Shown: in pieces, positions 44,358 to 59,100 of the stretch | How positions within the stretch are numbered: position 1 is the first letter of the stretch | Layout of the letters: every line of letters starts with the position of its first letter | From: Drosophila persimilis | Taxonomy: Eukaryota > Arthropoda > Insecta > Diptera > Drosophilidae | Assembly (NCBI RefSeq): GCF_003286085.1 | Contig: NW_020825288.1 | Span: forward strand, 372,001-436,000 | Reading direction: 5' to 3' | Length of the DNA stretch: 64,000 nt | Position numbers and translations under genes: made by a program | The notes under the pieces: generated by a model | Told to the model about the DNA's origin: nothing | What the model saw: only the letters and a program-made list of their open reading frames with translations | Database searches by the model: none

Positions 44358-45527
44358 AGAGACAGGAGGTAGAGGCAGTGGCAGAGGCTGAGGCAGAACT
44401 TTGAAGCAGTTCAATTAACAAATAAATATCCAATCGTTTGGTGAGCTTAGTGAGTGCCTCTTTTATGTTCCAATTTGGGGCGAGGTTTATCAACAAGTTG
44501 GGCATCAATTAGTTGGGTTGTTTTGAAATTCAAGAACCATAAACAAGGTCACCCCCAGATCCAGATGCAGATGCTGTCGATCCACAGGGAATCCGAATCA
44601 GTAGAACCCAGGGAAGCAGCCAGAATGGAAAAGGGGTCAAATGATACGAGCGAGAATCAAACTCGAAACACGTGATTCCCGGCGACATTAGGGGATCAAA
44701 TTACCCAAAATAAGAACAGCAAACAACAAGAAGTTTACACACATGAAAACTTTTAAATAATTTAGTGCACACTTGGAGAGGGTATTATAATTCTTACCAG
44801 AAGTTTGCAATGTATAGATGATAGCTTCAGCTACCATATATTCTACGGTTGATCAGCGGTGATCAGCAGGCCTTTCCAATCATTCAGAACTGCTCGATTG
44901 CAGGAAAGCGAACTGCTGTTATAATATACATGTACATATGTATATTAATATATGTACATATATTATATGTACTAAGTTCACATAAAAGATCTGTATTGAA
45001 GTGTAGCTCTAACTTCGGCTCTGCTCCCAACGCTAGATCTTCTTTCTCCTGTTATTATTATTATGACAAGTAGGTTGCTTTTGTTCCCATTCTTCCCACT
45101 CCTCGAGCGACCGGAATTGGGTCACCGGCAAGGGAAGCTACTGATGATGGGGGTGCCTATGGGCAGGGCTGCTTACTGCTCCGGAAGACGTTGTCGGGGG
45201 TCGTCTTTATGGTTGCCGTAGTGCTGCCATTAAGTCGCTTTATTGAGCGGCAAAACTTGGATTCCCGACCCACATCCGATCTTGGGCTACACTCACGACT
45301 CTCCCACCGAGAGTCGTGCTAGCTGGGGACCTGTAATTATGAAAATTAACAAACATTTTGGTAATTAATTTCGGCAACCCTTTGCCCAGGCTCCGTGGCA
45401 CACATAATCCCGCAGCAATTAAAATGCACGGCCGCCATCCAAGTTGGGGCACGACCGAGTGCGGTGCGTGTGACCATTAGATGTTAATATTATAATAGAA
45501 AACCATTTTAATAATTTGTGACACTGT

Positions 45528-45558
<31 letters not shown>

Positions 45559-46144
45559 CGTTTGGGCCATTAATTGGCGGTTTGACAGCTGGAAGACCTC
45601 AAAGCGGAATTCATTTTCGGATCGCCTCGCCGACAGTTGTGGGTGTGATTCGGTAATTGAATCACACACATCGAGCCATTGCTCACAGATTCATTCAGTC
45701 ATGCCTATGTGTAGGTATCACATATGTATATGTACGCCTATCTGCGCAGGTATGGGACTCGATGATAGGAGTTGGCGAGATGGCGGCTGGGAGGGGGTCT
45801 GCGGAACAGGACAGCCGCGTAAATCGGGTTTGCTCGACAACCGGTTTCGAGCAGTTTCTATGTTAGTGGTCAAGGTCTAAGGAGCAGCCGACAGACGGAC
45901 ACTTGGGCGGACAGATGCGGACAGATACGGACAGAGAGAATGCAGCCAAAGTGGAAAAAACAATAACAGCAGACTACAAGGTGGGGAACGGTGGAGAGCA
46001 GAAGACAGGCAAAGAGCTGCAGAAAGCCAAGCGAAAATACGTAAATGGGCTACAACAAAAACCACAAAGGCAGAAAACAGAACAGAACCAAAAGGAGTCA
46101 CGAGAATTGCATAAACAATGTATATTTTGTATAAGAATACAATA

Positions 46145-46168
46145 TGTGTGTGTGTGTGTGTGTGTGTG
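46145..46168. repeat. (TG)12 microsatellite
   Basis: Twelve uninterrupted TG units. Confidence 0.95.
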
Positions 46169-46665
46169 TTTGTGAATTGTATACATACAGCGGGTTATAT
46201 ACATATGTACATGCATATGTTTATCAGGGAGGGAAAGATCGAAGTTCTACAAAGTTAGGAGGGTTCTTCACTCCCATATGGGATAAGTAAACGATGCCAC
46301 GAATGGAGATCCCACAGATATATTTATGTAACCCAGAGTGTACGAATGATGAATAAACACAAATAGATCGGAGGGATAGCTTATTTTTGCAAAAATTTCA
46401 CCCCGTTCTTTTTGATAGCAGACTAAGTGTGACTGCTATACAAGAATTTCAGATTTTCGATTATCGAAAGTCAACCTTGAATCACCCTAGCGACAGATGC
46501 AATGGGCTCGCACATGCATCATGCATCAGTGTGGCATCTAAACAGCCACTCACACACGTACAAACTGCATTTACTTTCATTACTGCAATGGTGTTTGTGT
46601 GTCAAAAAGGGTTGCCAAACCATTCGCCTTGCTATGCATACACGTTCATGCAACACGAGCACGAG

Positions 46666-46713
46666 TACATATGTACATATGTATGTACATACATACATAC
46701 ATACATATATGTA
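46666..46713. repeat. TACA/TATG microsatellite
   Basis: Alternating ACATATGT words followed by five ACAT units in a row, ending in ATATATGTAC. It is partly self-complementary. Confidence 0.85.
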
Positions 46714-47353
46714 CGTAGCCAGGGACATGGTCACACTCGGGACAGGACTGAGGCGCAAAGGAGCAGCGAAATCCCTATAATGAAGGTTTCTGTACTGGAA
46801 ACTGGTTTTTGATTACGTCGTAGTCTCCGTTCCCCGTTCCCCGTCTCAGGCCCTGGCCGAAGCGAAGCCGAAGGTTGCCTTATCTGCTGGGACGCAGACA
46901 CTTGACCAAAAGCAAAACCTCAGACCTTAGTTTCAGACTCAAGATTCAAATCAGAGGCCATCAAATCGCGGGCAAACGATGCGGATTGCGGTACCAATTC
47001 AGAGTTCCAACTGCAGCATTAATCGTCACAGTGCCGGCTGTCAGCTGTCACTCCCAAAATTTCCATCCGTCCCTCATTTGGGGGCTTATTGTCTGTAATT
47101 TGCGACACTTCACACGCACCACAAAAACTACTCGCACAGCAACAGCTTCATTAAAATTAATTAATGCCTAGGCACACACTGAACCACACTCTCTCCGACA
47201 CTCTGCCACACCTCTGCAGGATCCAGGGTTCCCAAAAGGGGGCAGGGGCTCACATCATTAAGCTCGTATCAGTTTACAATGCTTTTCCTTCTTTGAGGCA
47301 GCCGAAAAAATATCCACAAATTAAATTAAATGAACTGAGTGTGAAAATACTGC

Positions 47354-47380
47354 AGGTTGGATGGGATGGGATGGGATGGA
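47354..47380. repeat. GGGAT-type pentamer repeat
   Basis: About four consecutive GGATG units in GGTTGGATGGGATGGGATGG-like sequence. Related runs of TGGGA/TGGTA words occur at 51634-51680 and 58114-58170. Confidence 0.75.
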
Positions 47381-49336
47381 AAGCCACACAGCCTGCAAAC
47401 ATTAAGCCCAAACTCAACCGGCAGGGCCTGGTCAAAAGGAAACACGCTCAAGTGATTTTCATGCCACCAGCCACCAGCCGCCAGTCCCCTTCTGGCACCG
47501 CCCCTACCTGTGCCACCAACACCAACACCAACATCACCATCACCCCTACCCTGCGCCCCTGTCTGCCGCCTGTTGATGTTAAATCAAGATAAGCAAATTG
47601 TTGCCGAAAAATAGAGGTACAAAGGAAGCGATTTGGACGTTTTAATGATGATAGAGCATGACACAGAATAAATGAAAATAAAGTGGAGAAAAAAATTCAT
47701 TTAAATTGTGGGGTAAACAGACGTTGACAGAGAATAAGAAGAAGAAAAACAGTTACACGGGGAAGAGGTGAGAATTACCAAGGAGCTAGGGAGGAGCTTA
47801 TGTCGGAGAAGGATTTCACGGTACTCTGGGAAAGATCCCGCTCAATGACGGGCACAATTGCGATTACAGGCGAATTGAATGTTTCTTTTATGCATCAGAG
47901 CATCAGCCGAGTTCTTTCTTTTTTGATTCTTTAATTAAAAAAGACGACTACTGGGCACCGAATCCCACCACCTCACCTTCTTTATGCTTGGAGCATATAG
48001 TGTTTGAGGAACATCTCATCTCACGGGAGATGTCCGCCCAAAAGAAATATGGTCCAGACGAGGCCGCAACGTTGCCATTGTTGCGGCACCTCGACACATG
48101 TATTCACACTCTCGCTCACTGGCACACACACACACACATACGTACATGTGACTGCCATGCAGACACATGGATAGGCAGGCATGCTCCTGCAGTTTGTCAT
48201 AAACCAAATTTTCGATAATTATTATAATTCTGTTTTATGCGGTGTTTGTCTTCCTTCCTTCTCTCCTCCTCCCTCTGCCCCCCACTGATCCTCGTCGCCT
48301 CGATCGTCCGCCAGTCAAAATAAATGTCCAAAAATGACTAAACGACAAGTGTGTGCAAATGGCCTTATGCCTATGCACACAGTGGCCACAAAAAGTCTGC
48401 GTACGATCCCCATTTTCAAAATCAGCATATCCCGAGACAGTCTCCCAGCTTCAATGGAATACCATTTTGAAAGCATCGGACTATCCGTGTTGTATGGAGA
48501 GGGTTAAACGGAAAGCCTCGGTACTCAGATATTCCAATAGATGCTTCTATACTGAAGAATGTGGAGATGGTATACAGACTTTTTCCCACCACTCTATGCA
48601 TATAATATATATGCATGTATGCATCATTCTGGTACTTATCGTGTTCGCTCAACCTGTTTCACATGTTCGAAGTTCCCCCAAAAACTGCAAACTGCCCGAA
48701 CAGTGGGCTGGCTTCATTATCATCAGGGTTATTATAATTATAATTTTGTGTCTGGTTTTTTTTGGGTTTCGGTTTCCCTCTTTTCGAGTCCTTTTCAGGA
48801 GAGGAGTCAGCGGGACAAGTGCAGTGTGTTTCCGTTTTTATTGGCCCTCGAAAGTGTTTGGATTTTGAATTGAAACTGATTTGCTTGATTTGCTACCCAA
48901 TTTGCGAGGGAGATGGCTTCCTGTCGTACCCCTAACCCCTTACCCCAGCCCACTGTGCGAACCCTTCTAAGCAGAGCAGAGCCGCTTAATGGGCAGCGAG
49001 GCGTCTCAAGGTCTTCTCTGTCAACTGATAAAGAGATAATGTGGCGCAAAAAAAAACGAAGAAATTATGCGAATATGTGGAACGAGAAGTCGGCGAGGGG
49101 GGGGAGACAGAAAGTGAAGTAGCAACTGTCTGACTGACACACACAGACACACAGCCCCACACACATGGCAGGCAATGATATCATCACCGCAGAAAAGCAA
49201 CAAAAAAGAAGCAGAAACAGAAAAACCGCAGAAGGAGAAGCAGCGGCAGCGAAGCTGACATAAGAAAGAGACGGAAAGGGAGACTCACTTGACGCTGCTC
49301 TCCTTGCTCCACCATATCCATCTCCAACACACAACG

Positions 49337-49358
49337 CACACACACACACACACACACA
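49337..49358. repeat. (CA)11 microsatellite
   Basis: Eleven uninterrupted CA units. Confidence 0.95.
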
Positions 49359-52300
49359 AGTTCAAGTTAGACATCCAGGATCCCATCCCATTCAAGGCCC
49401 CAACAGCAGACAATTGCAGCAGAGCACCAGAACAGAGAAGAAGAAGGAGAAAACACAGAGAGGGAGACTGAGAAATCGCAAACAAGTTTCGCTTTTATTT
49501 AGTGTCCCGAGCCCCCAGCACCAGCTTGCATGTTCCCCCTCCCCAGACAACCGCCATATTCATGTACACAAGGGTTTTGTCCATGTGTGTGCCATGCCCA
49601 TATATAGAGGGAACAGGCTATATACCCGAACGAACGAACGACCGAACGAATGGTCCAATGTTGCCAGCATTACGTGCTTCAGCATAAAAACGAGAAAACG
49701 AAGACGAGCTTCGGGGGCCGAGCCAACAGTTACCCTTCCAGGTCGATCTATCTTAAGAAATGATGAGAGATTCACATACTAGTATGGTGAGGAATTCTTT
49801 AGACTTTGATCAGAATGGCCATTTCCAATGTTCTTCGCTGTTTCGACTTCAAAGCTAACTTGCTCCTCAGAGGCGCACATATGTGATCTAGTTCGTACTA
49901 CCTTCTGCAAGGGTATACAAATGGAGAAGGACAGGCGAGGAAGATGGGCAGCAACCAGCAACCAAAGGCAGCGAAGGCGATCGTACTTAATGCTCCACTG
50001 ATTGCACAACGATCGCTGCTGCAGAAAGGGAGAATGCAATAGAGGGAGATGTGGGATAAGGGGTAAGAGAATGGGGAGTGGGGAGTGGGGGGTGGTGAGG
50101 ATTCCGCCAGCAGACACAATTGTATCTGCAGTCGGTGTCAGTAGGTAGACCCCATATCATCAGTGTGTGTTTGTGTGTGTGAGTATCTATGTGTGTCACA
50201 GCGAAAGGAGCTGAAATTAAAGTAAGGCAGGAGGTTTCTCGGCCTGCCACGACATGTGGAGTGAGAGCAGCTAGAAGCTAGAATGGGCTTTTAATTATTT
50301 AACTCTGCTGTGCCCTGCCCCTTCCCTGCCTTCTTCCCAGACAACTTTCGACCGCGACTGTTGCTGCCACTGCCACTGCCACTGCCACTGCGACTGGGAG
50401 TGGGAGTGGGGGCCATGGTCAGTTCATATCATCTGATGCAACTTTGTTGCAATCTGCAAAATGAAAAGTGATTTCTCAGCCAGGATGCTGGATGCTGGGA
50501 AGCCAATGCTTTCGGTCCCTGATTAATCGCAAATCGTGCTCAGGCTATCGTCCGGGAATCACGTTCCGACATCGCCTCAACATGATGGTGTGTGTGTGTT
50601 AAAAATAGTTGGAGAACGAGTCGATCCATGGCCCGAGATATGATGGCTCTGGCTGCCTTGTGGTCGGTGGTCGGTGGTCGGTAGGCGGTGGGCGGGGTGC
50701 GGCCGTCAACGTCTGACGGACTGCAATGCCATTCGAGGCCCTGATTTGGATGATTTATTCCAAATATTTACACTTGCTCGAGTTGTCTTCTATATGTCTT
50801 CTATAAATCTTTCCCCACAAATGTTTTGTCACGCGATCCCCCAGATGCCCGGCTCTTCTAAGCATGTGGTTTTCATTCCATGTCATGCCACAAAGTCCGT
50901 GCCCCAAGTGTCAATTTCTCGCTCAGCTCAGCTCCAGCGAGCGCCATAAATTACGAACCAATTTCGAAAACATCTCAAAAGAAGCATCCACTCAAGACGC
51001 AATTCCAGCGAATGAAGAATCAAAGTATTTGTTGTATGCCTGTGGATCGAATCGAATATATGTACATATGTACAATACTTAACGGATGCTTGGGATCTCC
51101 TCTCAAGAACAATTTCAGGGTTCGACTGCATTCGCTGATAAGCACAGGACCTCGAACCTCTCGGCGACCTTCTATAAATCAAAGGCAAAATCCAAACTTA
51201 TGGCCCCAGCCTCAGTGCTGACAGTGGCACAACCTTTAACCCTTCTCTAATTATTCCACGGCGCCAGAAGTATCTTAGCATCGTACTGAGAAAAAAATCA
51301 AGCACAAAAAATATAAATAAATTTTGAAAAATTACTTCTTCGGCTGCGGGACGGGACGGAAGCCGTAGAGGTAATAACAAAGAGTCCGGCCTGATGGACG
51401 ACACTCTGGGGAGCGTTTTGTCCGCCCATCTCTCCGGCCCCGGCTCCCGCTCCACCTCCACCTCTAGATCCAGATCCTCTGAACATGCCCAACAAATTGC
51501 TTACACAGCAAAATGCAAATCAAAATGACAAAAGCAATTAAATTTAACCCATTTCCAATGCGAAAAAAGTTTCACTTTTTGTGGTTATTTCATGTGGAAA
51601 ATGTACTGCATCACGAACACGGGTTCGCAGCGGGATTGGGATTGGGATGGGGATGGGGTCGAGGATGAGGATGAGGATGGTTGCCAACAGTTGCAGGCGA
51701 CCCACAAAAAAAAAGAATAAGGAAAAGGGCGCTTTTAATTATTGGCGCCTGCATGTGTCTCAATTTAAATTAGCTGCAAGGGTTTTCCCCCTGGCTTCCT
51801 AGGAAATTAAAATTCAATTTAAAAATGCCACGAAAAACAGCACAGAAAAACAGGAAAAGCTGAAAAAAATCTTACAACAAAAGTGGGCTAATTTTGCCAT
51901 GGGCCCAAAAGGGGGATGGTTGTGCCCTAACCCCCGCCTTCAGGAGGCAGTTCAAAGGGTTGCCTCGGAAATTAGTTCTACAATTTATGGCTCGACACAG
52001 GTCGGTGGATAAAGGACGTTCGTTCAGAGCGGGGATCGTCGCATTTAGCGCGCCTTTCAATTGCCATAAATATGATTTATGATCGGAGCATTTAATAAGG
52101 ACAATTTTCATTATTTTATTCCTCGACTGCCAGCCGTCTGTCCGCCACTGGAATCTGCATCCCATCTCCCATCTGCCGACGCCTGGTTCACACCCGCCCC
52201 AATTAACACACAATTGTAGGCGAAAGGAGTCCCAGCCTCCATCTCACATCTCACATCTCCCATATCCCATCTCCCCGTTGCTGCAGCTATTCATCCGTCA

Positions 52301-52434
52301 TGCAATCGGTGCTGCCGCCTCCTGCCTCCTGCCGCCTCCCGACTGCCGACTGCAACTGCAACTGCGATCTTCAATGACATCGAAATGTGCAGTTGGCATG
52401 CCGAGATGACGGGATGCCGGGAACTTCCCACCGA

Positions 52435-52467
52435 ACGACGACGACGACGACGACGAAGACGAAGACG
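52435..52467. repeat. (ACG)n trinucleotide repeat
   Basis: Seven ACG units followed by AAGACGAAGACG variants. It keeps several frames open and produces spurious Thr/Lys- and Val-rich reading frames. Confidence 0.9.
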
Positions 52468-53171
52468 ATGGCAGCAGCTCCAGCAACAACGATGAGGGCG
52501 GCCCCCACCCAGAAAACCTTGAAAGCGACAGCCAAAGGGCTGGCTCTCTGTCTCCGTCTTCCATCCTCTCTCTCTCCCATTCCGTTTCTGTCGCGGGATC
52601 AGCACAAAGGCGGCGTGCAAAGTAAACAGCACATCGGCAGACAGTGGTTCAAGATCGTAGGAATATTGGAGTCAAATGGAACTTGTTTTTGGCAGATTAA
52701 ACCTCTGAGGATCGAAAGTGAAATAAAATATGTACAGCTGGTGAGGGGGAGGGAAGAAACTTTCGGTATTAGAGCTTGTTCCATCCATTACATCCAGCAG
52801 TCGCGAATCGTTGGGCTCAGTTGGCTCTTTTGCCAGCGTTAAGAGTCAGAGCTCATCCTCTCCTCGTTCCAGAAAGCTTCAGCCCACTGAACCCACAGTA
52901 CGGTGAGACGGGAGTCGGAGATGCCTTGGCACGACGCCTGGCCAGAACAAACATTGTTAGCACTAATGTCGTCGTTGTCCTCTCCGCTCTGCCCCAGCTC
53001 CAGCCCTGCCCGCCCCACTCCCTTTGAACAATATTTACACGCGGTGCACGAAGTTGCAATGTGAATGTTGCTCGATGTTGGTCGCTGTTGCTGGATGTTG
53101 CTGGTTGCTGGGTGTCGACAGATACGCCAAGGCATTAAAGTATAAAAATAAGAACGTCTTCCTGCCCCATC

Positions 53172-53181
53172 CCTCTCTCCC

Positions 53182-53214
<33 letters not shown>
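53172..53214. repeat. CT-rich polypyrimidine microsatellite
   Basis: CT dinucleotides interrupted twice by CCC over about 43 bases, i.e. GAGA-type sequence on the minus strand. Confidence 0.9.
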
Positions 53215-55228
53215 TGGCAATCCTCTTCATCTCCGTCGTGGGAGCGTGCCGCACTTGAAGTTGCATTTACTTGGCCTGGCCTTGAAAATGGCTCCAACAG
53301 AACTTCACTTGGCCCGAAGTAAGCGACAAACGAACAGAGCGAGCACACCAGCGAATTTTGGGCCACAACTGAGTTGTCCAAGCCGTTTTCCAGGGACCTG
53401 GTGAGCACTTAACCCTATTGAGAGCCGCTTGCTTGAACCAAAATAACGTTAATGATGATAGGAAGATATTCGAGAGAAATTTCAAGAGATATTCACAGAA
53501 TACAATATCGAAACTCTACAGAGAGTTGCTCAAGCGAAGATATCCTTCCTTTGAGCACAGGCCACACTCTTTATTGCATACAAAATTGTATTTTTATTGC
53601 CGTTTTTAAACACGTGCAATAAAAAGTGCATAATAAAAGAGCTCAGAACTCGTTCTAGGGTTAAGACAAATACTCAATCCTCTGTGGCAGGCGCAAATAT
53701 TTTCATTTAATGTCCTCGCCTGCCATGACACGACACAACCAGTCAAACAGTCAAAATGGAAGATGCAGGAAGATGGAACAGAGCTCCAGAGCTGATCCAC
53801 AGAGCTCCCCGGGCATAAATTTGAAGTGTGCAATTTCTCTAATGTCCGAAGGGAGACAGAGAGGACCAAGGACCCAGCACCGAACACCGAACACCGAAGG
53901 GCCCTGAATAATGGCCAAGAAACCACTGACCAAAACGAGGCTAACCAACAAGGGGACCATTTCTGAAGAGAGGGTATTGCCAGAAGGCGAAACCGAAGCA
54001 CAGACGGACAACGTTTCGAATGCTGTTCTGGAGAGGGTCTGGTCTTGGCCTGGTCTGTTTTTGGTTTTGGCATGGGCTTGGGCTTGGGCTTGGATCCCTC
54101 GTCTGCCTGCATTTTTGGTCATGGCCTTTTGGCACTGGCCTGACACTGCTGCACATTAATTATTGTTTATGTCTGGCCAGACAATGCAACATGGCTTGAC
54201 TTGTGGCCGTGTCAAGTTCAAGGGTTCATTAAAAAGGCCCCGACCATTGTCTGCGGCTCTGCCCACGCCAGAACCAGGGCCAGAGCCACAAGAAGAGGAC
54301 CCTTCCTTCAATAGAGGCGAATGCAAAAACCTGCACCGGATGCATCGCAGATAAACTCAAAGCGAGACTTCCTCGGGTTCTGCCTCTGCCGCTGTCTTTG
54401 CCTCTGCGTCTGCCTCGGTCTGTATCTCTGTTTCGGGCCAAATTCGATTTGGCTTCTAACGAATGTATGGGTGTGTAGGTGCAGCGCTGGGGCATGGCAA
54501 CTCTCCGTAATCCCGATTGTCAGCTTTGCATTGCTCTCCGATACGTGTGACCCTAATCCGCATCGACATGTCTCACAAATTAGATAATAAAGTTGTCTCT
54601 CTCTCTCCCCATGCGCCTCCCCCCCTGTAGCCCAGTCACAGTCACAGTAACAGCCACAGTGCCACGGTCTGGGTCGGGGTCTTTCGCTTAGAGATTGTCA
54701 GACGTGGCGGCTGCTCCTATGACAACAATGCGGCAACGACCCCCAAGCCCCTTGTTGCACTCTTGCGGAGTAGATATCGTGCACAAGCCGAGAGTCGCGT
54801 CCAGAGTCGGGCCAAGCCGAGCCCAGTCGAGCATTATTTAATCCAATTAAAGTATGGATTTATGAACTACTCGTCTGTGTCTGCGTCTGTGTCTGTTGCC
54901 ATACCAGAAGTTAAACCCTTTTTATGGCCAGTGCGTGCTCCGACTCCCAGGGAACGAGGCACTGCCAGGGGGTGATGGGGCGAGACACCCATTAAAGGCC
55001 CCAACGAGTTGCAAATTATCATCCAGCGCCTACAGAGCTGACAACTTTTCATACATCTGCAACTGCAACTGCGGCAAACGCATCTCAAGTGCACTCCACA
55101 CGACGATGACAAACGGCGTGAAGGTAAAAGCAGGAGACCAGAGAAGAGGAGGAGCAGAGGAGCAGCAAAGCAGAAGAGCCCCATACAATGAAATGAAAGA
55201 TAAACCGCAAGAGGCAAAAGTAATTACA

Positions 55229-55230
<2 letters not shown>

Positions 55231-55259
<29 letters not shown>
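55231..55259. repeat. (CT)14 microsatellite
   Basis: Uninterrupted CT run of 29 bases, a long GAGA tract on the minus strand. Confidence 0.95.
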
Positions 55260-55264
<5 letters not shown>

Positions 55265-56072
55265 GGGAGCAGCCGCTGAGAGAGAGATAGCGAGAGTGAC
55301 AGTGACAGTGGGACGACTAGAGATGGACGAGAGTCGTGACAGCCGAATACTTACGCTCGTGATTCGTGAAATGTTACGATACGGAATCCAAACTTAAGCT
55401 TAGCTTTGCAGATAACGCCATAGATGGAACTGCGCCCAGTTCTGCTACTCTTTATGCAGAGCCACTACCCAGAATCTCCCATAACTTTCGTAAAACTGAT
55501 CAATAATTGTTATAGAAGCGGATACTGGTACACCAAACGTTTGAGGTGATGGAGAAACTATATCCCTAACGACTTGTGGATTTCACCTCCTCTTTTACCG
55601 ACGGCCGGCCACCCATTCTTTTGCCGATTCTTTACCCTTTCTAGGGTGCAGCACTCGAAACAGCGAACTTCACGTAGAATTATCTTCGTTATCTGGATAA
55701 GAAAACGCCTGCACACACACACACACAGCTACACATTGAGAACGTGTGTGTATGGGTAATTAGCAGGCACGCAAATAAATTGTTAGCATTTGCGGTATAG
55801 GATATTCACCCCCCACCACCCCATAGTAAAGCGGGGAGTAGGAGTAGGGGCACTGCCGCTCGATTTAACGAGCTGCGACTGCAGCAGCAACAGCAACGGA
55901 CGCCGCAACGGCGACTGCGGCGTCGCAGTCAAAGGCTTTCATCAACGCGTCAGTTCTGTGCTTCGTCGCCATGCCCCGCTCCCCCTCTGGGACCCACCAC
56001 ACGCATTTGAGGAATTATGGGGCGACGGCAACGCACATTTCGCTGAAGGAGCGACAGCAACAGCAACAAATC

Positions 56073-56102
56073 TACCCCTACCCCTACCCCTACCCCTACC
56101 CC
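56073..56102. repeat. (TACCCC)5 hexamer repeat
   Basis: Five perfect TACCCC units; the minus strand reads (GGGGTA)5, a sequence able to form G-quadruplexes. It has telomere-like form, but Drosophila telomeres do not use such repeats. Confidence 0.95.
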
Positions 56103-59100
56103 ACTTGGCTGCCACCCACCCCCTCTGTGGCCCTACTAACCAGACGTGGTGCATGCAACGTAGCGCTTCAATTTATGCGAAGTGATTCGTCATGCGGTTA
56201 ACTTTAGAATCCGCACACCGAAAGAAAGGCCCAGTGCATACTTGAGCTACAGTGAGCACTCGCCACTAAGGGATCCCAAGCGTTAGATGCATCGGAGCCA
56301 CATCCTTACACTGCCCTTTCGTGAGCCAGAAGAACGAATCCCTCTCCGAGACGCTGCTCTCTGTTCAGATGTTCCACTGTACTGGGCCCAAGTCGTGTGG
56401 GCTCCTCTCTTGTGAGTGTCTGAGTGTTTGAATGTGTGGCCGTATGGGTGCATGGCTGCACTGTTGCATGGTTGGAGTTGCTAGGCCCTCGGCTGCGTTT
56501 CAGTCTGCTGCTGCGGCAGGCAGCCGAGAGGCATTTGCATATGACTTGACTGCAGAGAGACTGACTGCGGGGGCATTGAAACCTAGACGGCGACGGCGGC
56601 GGCGACAGAGCCATAGCCAAGTCCAAGGCAACGCCGGTCGAGTGGGGTGGATGGGTGGCAGGGTGGCAAGGCGGATGGGGAGGTGCATACGGATACAGAG
56701 GAGGCATACGCGTACTCAACGAACGACTCAATTGGCAGCGTTGACACTGCCATTTGTTTCACTTTTCATGCCTTTTGTTTGGCCTTTGCTTTTTTCGCTG
56801 CATTCTCTTTGGCTTATCGTTTGCTTTGTTAGCTATGCTTGCCCCTGGCCTGTCCCTGCCCCCGCCCCTGCCCCTTGACCCTCCTTCCTTTACAGCAATT
56901 GTTGGAGCTGCAACTGCAACATTTGCCATGTTTGGCCATGAAAAAGTTTAAACACCTCTCTGGGGTCTACAGCAATGTCTTTCCGCCTGTTCCTCTGTGG
57001 CTCCGAGGCTCCGTGGCTGCTCCTCGTCTCCTCTCCACTGCCTCTCCCCTTCCCCCTACAACAACTATTATTAGCTAATAGCCGGACGAGGCGGCTGCCA
57101 ACTGATTAGCCATTGACTGCCCCGCCCTGGCATGCCCCACCCTTGTGTGCAGTAGGCCCATCCATCGCCACATCAATTCCCCGCATCGTTGACACCGAAC
57201 AATTTGTCAAAAGATAATTTGTTTCTGCAGCTGTTGGCCAGGACCTGGGACCCCCTCCGGGCCCCCTACCCCTTGTAGGCCCTGTTCGGCCAGTGATAAG
57301 CGGCTAATGAAGTGCCCATTGTTTGCTCTTGGCCCGCACAGGCCCTGCCGGGCCTCGTTTGCTCAACGCCCAACCTGCCGCAGATTGTGGGCCGTTCAAC
57401 CGCTCGTTAGCTTGGAATTCGCCAAACCAATGCGTTGCAGCATTTTAGGGGCAAGCAACTGCAGCACTCAGCCTCGGGAACGGCTAATGAATTCAGCTTT
57501 ATCTGCCTCTTCTCTTCTTCTGCTACTCGCATGAGCAAATCACTTCCAGGGAACCCATTGCGGAGGCAAACAAATGCCACGAATTGATGGGCACCAATTG
57601 ACTCTGTGGTCAGCCAGCGAAAAATCGCCAACAGATCTGGACAGTCAGATAAATAGATAGATAGGCAGATGCAAATGGTCAGACACATAGATACTCGTAG
57701 ATAGATACAAATGCCTTCGGGTGTGCCTTATTTCATAACTTAAGGCTGATGACAATCACAATGAAGTGGAAAAGTGCCTACAAATATCTGCAAATACATT
57801 TATCTGGATCTTTAGATTGGTTTTGTGTGCTGTGTGTTGTGTGTTGTCCCTAATTAATTCCCGGAAAACTCTCGTGTGACTCTCGCAACATGAGCACTCC
57901 CCTTCCCCCAGTCACATTTTTGGGGCACGCAAATTTCGGACATCTGGATAGCTGGATCGCTGGATAGCTGTACAGGCGGCACTTTGATTGCCTTAAGGCT
58001 TAAGCTACACGAAATCTATGGTCGTAAAAAATTAATAAATTCATATAAAAATGCCCACAAATACAAATACATAAATGGGACCAAACGCACCAAAGATTTC
58101 CGATATGTGCGTATGGTATTGGGATGGTATTGGGATGGTATGGGGATGGTATGGGATGGGATGGTGTGTGGAGTGTGGAGCTTGAGCTCTTGGTGCGGTC
58201 CGTTTTAATTTGTTAATTTACCACAATGTCTGGTCGTTTTGCTCTTTTTTCTTTTTCTGTTCTGCTTGGATCGTCTAGGTTTTAATAGGCAGCTGTCTCC
58301 AAGGGCAGGGCTCCAGTAAAACGGCATTTTCTCATGCTCCGAATCGGAGTGCGGATCATCAGGGGCGTAGCCTCGGAATTCATGACGGGGGTTTACTACG
58401 ACTCTTAACACATTCTCCCATTTAACTGTGCCCCTGATGGGTTTGGCTCTGCATACCCTTTCCTTCAACAGAGAGCTTAAATGCTTCAACGTTCTATGGG
58501 AAAGAATACCAAAGGCCAAGAGATGAGGGAGTGACGATCGCTTTACTAATGAATCTGAGAAGCCTTTTATTATCTTTCGGGTAACAAAATATCGCACTCT
58601 TAGAAAGAGTATTGCTACTTTGAGATGACTTCTGTTCCATTTTTCCGTTTGATGTTTAGCATGTGAATGATTTATGTCCCAAATTTTTGCTTGGTTTCGT
58701 GTGGTTCTCCACTCCGACCCCGATCCGAGCCGATCCGATCCGAAAGCCGAATGCGTAGTTACGCATGCTGACAGACAGAGTCTTCCCGGGTGGGGGGTTA
58801 CATCTTCCCCTCCTCCGCGTGGCACCCTGCTTCTTGTGCTTCCTCTTAATGAATAGCAACAATTTGGTTTCCATTTTATAATGAAATAGACGGAGCTTTT
58901 GTGTTGGGGCGTGTTCCTGGAACTTAAGCGGATGTGTTGATTTATGGGATTCTCCTCGAAGGCTGGCACTGGGGGAGCATTACGCAAGTCGGCAATTGAT
59001 GCAGCTCGGCAGCTCGATTCAGTCCAATTTCATGGCTACTCCTAAAAGGGGTAATCGGAATCCTGTGGGAAAGTCTCCCACTCCCGACGAGAACCTACGA

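Noticed and set aside
52839-53408. Minus-strand frame of 189 codons spanning a CT microsatellite
   Set aside because: The open frame contains an EREREGER run that is simply the translated microsatellite.
58205-58987. Minus-strand open stretch of 260 codons
   Set aside because: It begins at TTG, has no in-frame ATG until near its end, shows no recognisable domain and is rich in Arg, Ser and His as random translation would be. Could be a degenerate repeat, but nothing supports coding.
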